A stretch of DNA of 6,422 bases from Thermoplasmata archaeon (GTDB lineage Archaea; Thermoplasmatota; Thermoplasmata; Thermoplasmatales; Thermoplasmataceae), in NCBI GenBank assembly GCA_021833045.1, contig JAKBGP010000126.1:1-6422 (forward strand), in the 5' to 3' direction. The position numbers were made by a program, and so were the translations under genes. Positions 1 to 5,627 of this stretch are shown in pieces; the stretch's first letter is position 1; every line of letters begins with the position of its first letter. Under the pieces are notes generated by a model, which worked only from the letters and a program-made list of their open reading frames with translations, ran no database searches and had not been told where the DNA came from.

Positions 1-1043
1 GGTACATATTGGGGATGCCCCTGATCTCATACAATGAGAGCAGTTTCAACCTTCTCAACTTCGGTAACATATATTCATCGTGGAGGCTGCTCGAAGGATC
101 CAATCTCTTTGTTCTTTACCTTCTGGATAAACTGCCATTTGTCATCTCTTTTTTCTGGATTGCCAGAAATCTTGAGAAAACAACAAAAATCACACCATGG
201 AAGAGCTGGCTGCTCAACCCACTGGCTGTTGTTGTAGGCATCGCATGGGGTCAGCTTGACGTACTTGGACTCGCTTTCCTGGTGCAGGGTATAGTATATT
301 ACAGGAAAGGGGAGGATTTCAAGGCATCACTTTTTGCATCTATCGGGGCTGGAATAAAGATATTTCCGGTTTTTGTAATTCCCTACCTCTTATTTAAAAG
401 CAGAAATAAGGTGAAAACGCTGATCCCAGTCTTACTAGTTCTTGTTGCTGTAATACTTGGTTATGCTGTATCGGGGAATGCATTGCTTGACCTGCAGACG
501 ATAATCATCGGGCGATCAACTCCTGATTTTGCAAATATTTTTTCTGCCCAGGGCTTAACCTGGCAGATCATACCGGTTGATCTCGGCATATCCAGCTTCC
601 CCTCGTTGTTCCTGTATGCCTTTATACCGTTGTACATAATCTTTACTGCTTATTCGATTAAGAAAGGATTGAAAATAGAGGAATATTTTGTCATCGTTAT
701 GCTGATATTTTTCGTAACTTATAATTATGTCAACCCACAGTATCTGATCTGGTTGTTGCCATTCTTGATCGAAATGGGTGACCGCAGGAAATTGTTTATC
801 TATTCGCTTCTTGGTTCCTTGTATATAGCACTTGATTACAGCTTCACCTATTTTCTAAATCCAGATATATCATGGAATTACATTGCATCTTCTTTGGGAG
901 AAATAGATGTTTTCCGGCAGAAGATTACAGGGAACTTTGTCGTTCTTGTGATTTACGGTACAATGTCATCTGCTCTGTTTTTGTATGAAATCATTCACTT
1001 TCTTAAAAGAAGGAAGGTGGAATTTGTGACTGTTCTTGAATAA
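1..1043 (+). CDS. GT-C fold membrane glycosyltransferase, 5'-truncated by window edge
   Basis: Polytopic membrane protein, probably transferring a sugar from a polyprenyl-phosphate donor to an acceptor at the outer face of the membrane. The frame is open to the first base, and the first in-frame start codon (TTG at 9) is not credible as the true start, so the N-terminus is missing. Counting residues from that TTG, about eight or nine hydrophobic segments are visible (roughly 33-51, 67-95, 106-129, 137-153, 197-216, 225-241, 244-255, 262-280, 309-329). GT87/PIG-M-like landmarks are NP at 70-71, WGQLD at 80-84, the IKIFP lysine at 117 and NPQY at 242-245. The first luminal loop, where GT-C enzymes carry their catalytic acidic motif, would lie in the missing part, so catalytic competence cannot be judged. 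The C-terminus is basic (FLKRRK), consistent with a cytoplasmic tail. It converges with the next gene across only 14 bp. Family assignment is by motif memory; donor and acceptor are unknown. Confidence 0.8.
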   Translation, partial: YILGMPLISYNESSFNLLNFGNIYSSWRLLEGSNLFVLYLLDKLPFVISFFWIARNLEKTTKITPWKSWLLNPLAVVVGIAWGQLDVLGLAFLVQGIVYYRKGEDFKASLFASIGAGIKIFPVFVIPYLLFKSRNKVKTLIPVLLVLVAVILGYAVSGNALLDLQTIIIGRSTPDFANIFSAQGLTWQIIPVDLGISSFPSLFLYAFIPLYIIFTAYSIKKGLKIEEYFVIVMLIFFVTYNYVNPQYLIWLLPFLIEMGDRRKLFIYSLLGSLYIALDYSFTYFLNPDISWNYIASSLGEIDVFRQKITGNFVVLVIYGTMSSALFLYEIIHFLKRRKVEFVTVLE

Positions 1044-1057
1044 TTCTCATTGAGGAT

Positions 1058-1522
1058 TCATTTTTTTCTAACTGCAAAGACACCAATGATTAGCGTTAAA
1101 ATGTAAACCGCGAACAGTAAGTCATATAACCCTGGTATGTAGGTACCGGAGCTGGCATACGCCTTGTCAAATGTCACGCCGAATAGATAATTTGCCATAG
1201 CACCTGCAGATGGAAACCAGTGCGTTGTACTGTAGGTTGCGATATCCGCAACCAGAAAAATAGCTATTATTGCTGATCCAGCAACTCCGACCTTTTCAAG
1301 CATCCTGTCATGTTTGACTATTAAGACGATACCCCCTATGAGTGAAAGTATCCCGGTAGCAAGAAGACCATACCAGTGATAAAAGTATGGCTTTACAAGA
1401 CCGAAATCAGTCTGAAGGTTCTTGTCGGTAGAGATGATCAAGATAGTGACTACAAACGCGATCAGGAAAAATATACCCTGTAACATATGGAGACTGGAGG
1501 GTTTAGAATCGTTATTTGCCAT
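1058..1522 (-). CDS. Small four-helix membrane protein, function unknown
   Basis: A 154-residue integral membrane protein that I do not recognise as any named family. Four hydrophobic helices are clear at about 13-31, 48-69, 77-95 and 132-151. The 70-76 connection (KHDRMLE) and the RKK C-terminus are charged, so the positive-inside rule puts both termini and that loop in the cytoplasm. The 32-47 and 96-131 loops would be outside; they are rich in aromatic residues (KPYFYHWY at 44-51; a Tyr/Trp/Phe-rich 97-129) and contain no cysteine. There is no signal-peptide cleavage site and no catalytic motif. The start is ATG at 1522, with no Shine-Dalgarno but a TATA-like box centred 26 bp upstream, as expected for a leaderless message. 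It lies 120 bp downstream of another minus-strand gene but has its own promoter. A lineage-restricted envelope protein is the most that can be said. Confidence 0.8.
   Translation of the reverse strand: MANNDSKPSSLHMLQGIFFLIAFVVTILIISTDKNLQTDFGLVKPYFYHWYGLLATGILSLIGGIVLIVKHDRMLEKVGVAGSAIIAIFLVADIATYSTTHWFPSAGAMANYLFGVTFDKAYASSGTYIPGLYDLLFAVYILTLIIGVFAVRKK
1061..1067 (+). terminator. Oligo-T terminator of the GT-C gene
   Basis: A run of seven T lies 17 bp after the TAA of the plus-strand membrane glycosyltransferase. Archaeal RNA polymerase terminates on such U-tracts without needing a hairpin. The same bases, read on the other strand, encode the last two lysines of the convergent gene, so the terminator is embedded in coding sequence. 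Confidence 0.5.
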
Positions 1523-1544
1523 TATTAGATATTAAATAATTCAC

Positions 1545-1551
1545 TATTAAA
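1545..1551 (-). promoter_or_regulatory. TATA-like box for leaderless membrane-protein gene
   Basis: On the minus strand the sequence reads GTTTAATAG, centred about 26 bp before the ATG at 1522, preceded by a purine-containing AAAG that could serve as the TFB recognition element. The spacing puts the transcription start at or next to the ATG, matching the absence of a ribosome binding site. Assigned from sequence and spacing only. Confidence 0.5.
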
Positions 1552-1642
1552 CTTTACCAATAAATGTGCGAAATAAGGCTTTCCTAAATAAGTTGGATAG
1601 GCACGGCATATAATTGCAAACTGATGTAATTTGTAATACCCA

Positions 1643-2065
1643 TCAGAAAATTTCACTGTATCCCAGCAAAGACGATGTTTCGTGTTTGACGGTGTCAATT
1701 TCGCTGTCGTCTAGACCTCTGCATTCCTTGTTTATTATTGATAGTGTTATATCTAAATCGTTTTCAAATAATTTAACAGAGGTCGCAATGCTATCAATAT
1801 CGGGTATCATGACGGTCTGCTCCCCTCTCTTTGCAGCAAAAAAAATAAATTTAGCGAGATTGTGGGACATAAAGTAGAACGGCTCGGAGCCCACCATCAC
1901 AACCGTGAATTCATCCTTTCTGAACATTGTTACTTCCTCTCCATAAGGTATCTTGAAAGGATCCATGCCTTTGGTTTTCAGGTAGAATTCAGGGAATGGT
2001 TTTAAGGGCGATTTTTTTGCAATCCCATTAGCAACCTCAAGTAATTCTGATCGGGACAGTTTCAT
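1643..2065 (-). CDS. Small soluble protein of unknown function
   Basis: A 140-residue hypothetical protein. I chose the ATG at 2065 rather than the TTG at 2074 three codons upstream, because the TATA-like box predicts transcription beginning near 2070, which leaves the ATG first in the message. No transmembrane helix, signal peptide, cysteine pair or nucleotide-binding loop is visible. The sequence alternates short helices and strands: a basic, proline-containing N-terminus (KKSPLKPFPEF at 17-27), a hydrophobic strand at 53-59 (FTVVMVG), an aromatic patch (EPFYFM at 61-66), a helix with AKFIFFAAKRG at 71-81, a strand at 84-88 (TVMIP), and an acidic, helical C-terminal third. A small alpha/beta cytoplasmic protein is likely. 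It has no evident link to the glycan genes. It is divergently arranged with the methyltransferase operon, so the two share a 126 bp promoter region. Function is unknown. Confidence 0.7.
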   Translation of the reverse strand: MKLSRSELLEVANGIAKKSPLKPFPEFYLKTKGMDPFKIPYGEEVTMFRKDEFTVVMVGSEPFYFMSHNLAKFIFFAAKRGEQTVMIPDIDSIATSVKLFENDLDITLSIINKECRGLDDSEIDTVKHETSSLLGYSEIF

Positions 2066-2191
2066 TGATCTCAATTTACGAAAACGGATCTAAATATTAA
2101 AACCGGAGCTTCGTCTATATTGAGCAATCTGGAGTTCTATCCTTCCATGAATTAGAAAAATAGTTATTGATTAATATGTCTTACCTTTACA
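2066..2191. promoter_or_regulatory. Divergent intergenic region
   Basis: This 126 bp gap separates two divergently transcribed genes and must hold both promoters. The minus-strand TATA-like box is clear. On the plus strand the candidates are weaker: TCTATATTG near 2112-2120, which would give a leader of about 50 bases, and the AT-rich stretch from 2156 to 2178, whose spacing would suit leaderless initiation at the GTG at 2192. No inverted repeat strong enough to call an operator was seen. Confidence 0.4.
2091..2102 (-). promoter_or_regulatory. TATA-like box upstream of the 140-residue protein gene
   Basis: The minus strand reads TTTTAATATTTA centred near 2097, preceded by GG. About 26 bp downstream falls at 2070-2072, giving a leader of roughly five bases before the ATG at 2065. 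This supports the shorter start for that gene. Assigned by sequence only. Confidence 0.45.
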
Positions 2192-2983
2192 GTGGAAGAA
2201 TACTATGAAAATCTGGATCGAATTTTCTCGGAAGCATCAATTATTTACGATAAAAAAATACTCTCTAATTTTATAAACGTCAACATAAGATCTTTAGAAA
2301 TGAGCACTCTTTTGAAGCATTCCAAAAGGGGTATGAAGGTTCTTGAGATCGGATGTGGGACCGGGGAGGAGGCCGCCCGGTTTGTACTTGAAACTGGAAA
2401 TGAAATCACCTGCTTGGAAATTTCAAGCGGAATGATAAATTTTGCAAGAAACAAAATGGAAAAGTTGGGAATCGCTGATAAATTTACTTCAGTAAAGAGA
2501 CCTGCATCTGATATTGACTTAGTGGGTGATTCCTTTGATTTGATATATTCCTTTAACGGGGCACTTAACACTGAACCCAGAATCAGAGAAACTGCGAATG
2601 GTATTTACCATTCTTTAAAAGACGGCGGCGTTTTGATATTTTCAATTAGAAACAGGAGGTGTTTAGGTGAGTCTATTCTTTACTCTATTTTGGGAAAAAA
2701 CGAAAGGATAAAAGATCGTGCCGGAGAAACAACTTACGTCGAGGTGGTTGGAAAGAAGGTTAAATCTCAGTACTATTCTCCAGGTGAAATATTATCAATA
2801 TTTGAAAGGTTTAAACTGATCCAAAAAAAGGGGCTTGCTATAATTTTTCCACCTTATCTTGCGGAAAAGATTCCTTCAAACTTTGCGAAACGTTTTCTGA
2901 CATTTTTAGAAAAAGTGCTGTCATCACTTCCTTTTTTTTCATCTCTTGGGGATGAGGTAATTTATGTCTTCAGAAAAAGGTGA
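2192..2983 (+). CDS. Class I SAM-dependent methyltransferase, first tandem copy
   Basis: Cytoplasmic methyltransferase of 263 residues, first gene of the plus-strand operon. The Rossmann-type SAM domain starts near residue 48. Motif I is intact (VLEIGCGTG at 50-58), the ribose-binding acidic residue is Glu76 (CLEIS), the motif with DSFDLIYSFNGALN spans 113-126, and the post-motif strand follows LKDGGVLIFSIRNR at 142-155. After that strand comes a hydrophobic insert (GESILYSILG, 159-168), then a C-terminal part with YYSPGEI at 194-200 and FPPY at 219-222. A short helical N-terminus (1-47) is typical of enzymes that methylate sugars or lipids. It initiates at GTG without a Shine-Dalgarno; the upstream frame is closed by TGA at 2168, so no earlier conventional start exists. 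Substrate is inferred only from neighbours: probably a sugar hydroxyl on a surface glycan or its lipid carrier. Confidence 0.85.
   Translation: MEEYYENLDRIFSEASIIYDKKILSNFINVNIRSLEMSTLLKHSKRGMKVLEIGCGTGEEAARFVLETGNEITCLEISSGMINFARNKMEKLGIADKFTSVKRPASDIDLVGDSFDLIYSFNGALNTEPRIRETANGIYHSLKDGGVLIFSIRNRRCLGESILYSILGKNERIKDRAGETTYVEVVGKKVKSQYYSPGEILSIFERFKLIQKKGLAIIFPPYLAEKIPSNFAKRFLTFLEKVLSSLPFFSSLGDEVIYVFRKR
2954..2958 (+). promoter_or_regulatory. Shine-Dalgarno GAGGT inside the upstream gene
   Basis: GAGGT, five bases before the ATG at 2964, lies within the last codons of the first methyltransferase gene. It fixes the start of the second methyltransferase and shows translation from an internal operon position, in contrast to the leaderless-looking first gene. 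Confidence 0.6.
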
Positions 2984-4049
2984 ATACAACTTGGAAGTTC
3001 AGCTTCCAGATCCATATCTTTCCACCTTTCTGGTTAATTATATTCTTGAAGGAGATAGATTTCATATCATTATAACCGGCGAGTGGAAGAGAAAACTGAA
3101 AAACTGCTCCTTTGCATATATACATGGAAACACATATTCTGCCAGTGAGGAGAGTGTGGGCCCTCTGATAGAGTCTTTTAAGAGAAAATACGGGGCGGGT
3201 CATCTTGAACGACATAATCTGTCTTCCGGGACTGCCTTCCTTCTTGAAAAATCTGACGAACCGGTAAGGAGCAGATATAAAATCCTAGAGAATGAATTTG
3301 ATGAGGTGTCAAAAGATTATGAGTCATCCGTCAAAGGGAATCCAGTTGAGGTATATATGAGGATTCGAACCTCAATGCTTTTATCTCATTTCGCCAGGGA
3401 TGGGATGAAGATTCTTGAAATTGGTTGTGGAACTTTGATGGAGGCAGCGGCCATTGGAACAAAAGTATTCCTGACGTGTGCTGAATTGTCAGATGAAATG
3501 ATCCGCAGGGCGAGAGAAAATTCAAAGCTTTTAAGCAATATTGACGTTGAAATGCTAAAGGTATCGACAGGTTTTGTTAGCACCGGAAGGAAATATGATA
3601 TTGTTTTTACCACTTTTGGGTATCTGGATTTAGAGAAGATTGAAACTGTTGAGGCAACTTTAAGAGAGAACCTGAAAGAAGGTGGAGTATTTATTGGAGC
3701 CTACTGGAACAGATTTGGTTTCATGGATATAATGATCTCCCTGCTGCTTGGCAGATTCGAATATATAAAACAGAAAAATAAAGGCAATGTTCTGCCTGAT
3801 TTTTCCAGATTTACTACTGCGACGAGACCTAAAAACCCTCTTGTTTTTTCTAACATAAGAGGTTTCAAGGTAATAAAAAGGGCAGGAATCTGCACAATTA
3901 TTCCACCATACAATTTTAAACGGGTTGCGAAGAGACTGTCAAATAGAAAAATGCTTTTTAGATTGGACAAACTGGCATCCTCAATACCTTTTATTAAGAA
4001 TTTTGCCGATTATATCATTGTAGTGTTGAGGAGAGAGAATGAATCATAA
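2964..4049 (+). CDS. Two-domain SAM methyltransferase, second tandem copy with N-terminal extension
   Basis: A 361-residue protein, about 100 residues longer than its upstream paralogue. Residues 1 to about 105 form an extra domain I do not recognise; it is beta-rich at first (FHIIITGEW at 33-41, SFAYIHG at 49-55) and then helical (PLIESFKRKYG at 67-77). Residues 108-361 align with the preceding protein: F-x-E-x-S-x2-Y before the SAM fold, ILEIGCGTL at 150-158, acidic Glu174, YDIVFTTFGYLDL at 211-223, LKEGGVFIGAYWNR at 237-250, a hydrophobic insert at 254-263, IPPY at 313-316 and a matching C-terminal strand. Motif I departs from the G-x-G-x-G pattern, with leucine at 158 in place of glycine, so SAM binding may be altered or lost. 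It starts inside the upstream gene (20 bp overlap) behind a good GAGGT site. It is either a second methyltransferase for the same glycan or a non-catalytic partner of the first. Confidence 0.85.
   Translation: MSSEKGEYNLEVQLPDPYLSTFLVNYILEGDRFHIIITGEWKRKLKNCSFAYIHGNTYSASEESVGPLIESFKRKYGAGHLERHNLSSGTAFLLEKSDEPVRSRYKILENEFDEVSKDYESSVKGNPVEVYMRIRTSMLLSHFARDGMKILEIGCGTLMEAAAIGTKVFLTCAELSDEMIRRARENSKLLSNIDVEMLKVSTGFVSTGRKYDIVFTTFGYLDLEKIETVEATLRENLKEGGVFIGAYWNRFGFMDIMISLLLGRFEYIKQKNKGNVLPDFSRFTTATRPKNPLVFSNIRGFKVIKRAGICTIIPPYNFKRVAKRLSNRKMLFRLDKLASSIPFIKNFADYIIVVLRRENES
4028..4033 (+). promoter_or_regulatory. Shine-Dalgarno GAGGAG deciding the GT2 start
   Basis: GAGGAG, five bases upstream of ATG 4039, sits in the final codons of the second methyltransferase. 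A second in-frame ATG at 4051 has no comparable site, so the upstream start is preferred. Confidence 0.6.
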
Positions 4050-4968
4050 TATGGTAGAATCCTTCAGCATCATTATACCCACTCACAACAGGCATTCAAA
4101 ACTGAACACATTATTGAAAAGCATTGAAGAACACAGAGTTGATAAGCTAAAAGAAATAATTATAATAGATGATTCTGAGGTTCATTCCAGCATAAAACCC
4201 ATAGAGGGAATTAGAATTATTCATGTGAAAATTTCTTTCAGGATATTCATTTCCCATGCAAAGAATATTGGAGCTAGGCTTGCTTCATCTGATTACCTTT
4301 TCTTTATTGACGATGATAATGTAGTTGGTGCGGAAACGTTTCAGCCTGTAATTGATGCCTTTTCTTCGCAGGATGACGTGGCAGCGGTTATGCCTTCAGC
4401 TATGTATCTTGCCAACCCTGAACTTGTCTGGGTATATGCGACACCGTTCAAAAAGGGAAAATGGGAGCATGATCTGATAGGCAGAAATAACATGAGAAAT
4501 GTTGAACTGGAAAACAGATTATACGATGTTGACGCGCTCCCGAATTCAAGCATGATAGAAAGGAAAGCCCTGTTAAGTGTAAACGGTTTTAGCACTGATC
4601 TGAAGGTAAACAGTTCTGGGGACCTGGCACTAAAACTAAAATCGGCAGGTTTCAGAGTAATCGCAACGTCATACGCAAAGATATATCATGATGTCACTTT
4701 ACCGGGAAAATTCGGTTACTGGTCGGTTCATGCCCGCAATGATCCGGAACGTGTGAAGCTTGAGATCTCTAACTGGTTTTCCTATATGCGCGAAGTGCAT
4801 TCGAATGAAATGTTTTTTGTCTGGAAAGCACTTCTTCATTCAATGAAGTTCATTCTTCCAAATCTGTTAACTTATATCCTTCTTGGGGAGAAAAACAGGA
4901 AAAAGTTGATTGAAAATCTTGCAATTGGTTTGTTTGAGTCAGTCAGGAAATCTGAATTTAAGAAATAA
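4039..4968 (+). CDS. Family 2 glycosyltransferase
   Basis: A 309-residue GT-A fold enzyme that would transfer a sugar from a nucleotide donor to a growing glycan at the cytoplasmic membrane face. Seen in order: the first strand SIIIPTHNR at 10-18; the nucleotide-binding IIIIDDS at 40-46; the AKNIGARLAS helix at 74-83; and the metal-binding FIDDDN at 89-94, the DXD equivalent. The acceptor-side loop reads VNSSGDLALKLKSAGF (190-205), where most GT2 proteins have Glu-Asp; here the position is Gly194-Asp195. His217 follows. Residues 228-254 contain a YWSVHARND segment like those of O-antigen and teichoic-type GT2 enzymes. The hydrophobic stretch 264-283 is interrupted by lysine and proline and is more likely a membrane-associated helix than a true span. 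It is the last gene of the operon, overlaps the preceding methyltransferase by 11 bp, and overlaps the opposite-strand methyltransferase by 30 bp. Sugar specificity is unknown. Confidence 0.9.
   Translation: MNHNMVESFSIIIPTHNRHSKLNTLLKSIEEHRVDKLKEIIIIDDSEVHSSIKPIEGIRIIHVKISFRIFISHAKNIGARLASSDYLFFIDDDNVVGAETFQPVIDAFSSQDDVAAVMPSAMYLANPELVWVYATPFKKGKWEHDLIGRNNMRNVELENRLYDVDALPNSSMIERKALLSVNGFSTDLKVNSSGDLALKLKSAGFRVIATSYAKIYHDVTLPGKFGYWSVHARNDPERVKLEISNWFSYMREVHSNEMFFVWKALLHSMKFILPNLLTYILLGEKNRKKLIENLAIGLFESVRKSEFKK
4891..4916 (-). terminator. Clustered T-tracts downstream of the minus-strand methyltransferase
   Basis: Read on the minus strand, T-runs of four (4913-4916), five (4900-4904) and five (4891-4895) occur 23 to 48 bp after the TGA at 4939. 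Clusters of short U-tracts are a common archaeal termination signal. They lie within the coding region of the convergent GT2 gene, where they arise from AAA/AAG lysine codons, so the assignment is tentative. Confidence 0.35.
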
Positions 4969-5622
4969 ATTATTTTTTAATTTCCATAACTTCGCGGTCG
5001 ATGTGTCAAAAGAACTAAGGAAGGCAAATCTATGCAATCTTTTACCAATCCTGTTATCGAATAGGCCGGTTCCAAATATTCCCTCAAGCTTTAGTCTGTT
5101 GTCGAAATATGATTCAAGCGGACCATAAAATATTCTGTGAATGCCCTGGTTCGTCGTCACTTCTCTTATTCCCCCTCTCTCCCTCATCTTAGAAAGTGGC
5201 GCATAAGGCACTGAAAGAATCAATGTTCCACCTCTCTTTCCAACTCTTATTATTTCATTATAGACATGAGCTGGATTGCTGATATGATGCATAACTCTTA
5301 TCATTACTATAAGATCAAACATACCGTTCTTGAATGGAAGGTTCATAAAATCGCACTGAATCAGATGTGTACGGGTCAACCTTTTTTTAGCCTCTCCTAG
5401 ATTTCTGCTTGAGAAGTCAACCATATAAGTCTCACCGCTAATTTTCTCCAGTACGGACGTAATTCTTCCAAAACCACCACCCATTTCGAGCGTTTTAATA
5501 GGATTTCCAGCCAGTTTCTTAATAAGTTTCCTTTCCGCAAGGTCGAGTATATCCCTGTCTTTCCATTCATTTACGTAATCGTAGTTATCGTAATCAGGGG
5601 GTTGCACAAACAAATAGATCAT
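4939..5622 (-). CDS. Class I SAM-dependent methyltransferase (Methyltransf_11 type)
   Basis: A 227-residue cytoplasmic methyltransferase with a complete, compact SAM fold. Motif I is TLEMGGGFGR at 44-53, the ribose-binding acid is Asp69 (MVDFS), QCDFMNLPF at 89-97 matches the adenine-contact motif, MFDLIVMIRVMHHI at 101-114 is motif IV-like, and VGKRGGTLILSVPY at 127-140 is the post-motif strand. It resembles the broad ubiE/small-molecule group, not the tandem pair on the other strand, so it is an independent recruit. It starts at ATG 5622, only 5 bp after the upstream GT2 gene, with no recognisable Shine-Dalgarno in the gap; translation is probably coupled to its neighbour. Its last ten codons overlap those of the convergent GT2. 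Pairing with a glycosyltransferase suggests a glycan or lipid-carrier substrate, but the fold alone does not show that. Confidence 0.87.
   Translation of the reverse strand: MIYLFVQPPDYDNYDYVNEWKDRDILDLAERKLIKKLAGNPIKTLEMGGGFGRITSVLEKISGETYMVDFSSRNLGEAKKRLTRTHLIQCDFMNLPFKNGMFDLIVMIRVMHHISNPAHVYNEIIRVGKRGGTLILSVPYAPLSKMRERGGIREVTTNQGIHRIFYGPLESYFDNRLKLEGIFGTGLFDNRIGKRLHRFAFLSSFDTSTAKLWKLKNNLFLKFRFPD
4973..4978 (+). terminator. Oligo-T terminator of the methyltransferase-GT2 operon
   Basis: Six T follow the TAA of the GT2 gene by four bases (TAAATTATTTTTTAA). This is a typical archaeal U-tract stop. On the other strand the same bases encode Lys-Asn-Asn near the C-terminus of the convergent methyltransferase. 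Confidence 0.5.
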
Positions 5623-5627
5623 TTCAA

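Noticed and set aside
1038..1057. Near-palindromes GAATAATTC and CTCATTGAG between the convergent genes
   Set aside because: The possible stems are three or four base pairs with loops too small to be stable, so not called as a hairpin terminator.
1625..1637. TGTAATTTGTAAT appears here and again near 6362-6374
   Set aside because: A 13-base AT-rich match, one copy in an intergenic region and one inside a GT2 gene, with no shared context. It is within what chance allows for low-complexity sequence.
1614..1877. Plus-strand open frame of 87 codons starting at TTG, with CATATAAT just upstream
   Set aside because: It lies antisense to the 140-residue protein gene, starts at TTG with no ribosome site, and its translation is low-complexity Ser/Leu/Ile-rich with no family resemblance. 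It is best explained as a shadow.
2176..2208. Ten-codon ATG frame as a leader peptide gene
   Set aside because: Too short to support as a gene and has no ribosome site; mentioned only as a possible influence on the downstream start.
2245..2571. Minus-strand open frame inside the first methyltransferase
   Set aside because: Fully antisense to a gene with clear catalytic motifs; no independent evidence of coding.
4910..5128. Plus-strand open frame across the end of the GT2 gene
   Set aside because: Overlaps two well-supported genes in other frames; the protein reads like antisense of a methyltransferase and has no ribosome site.
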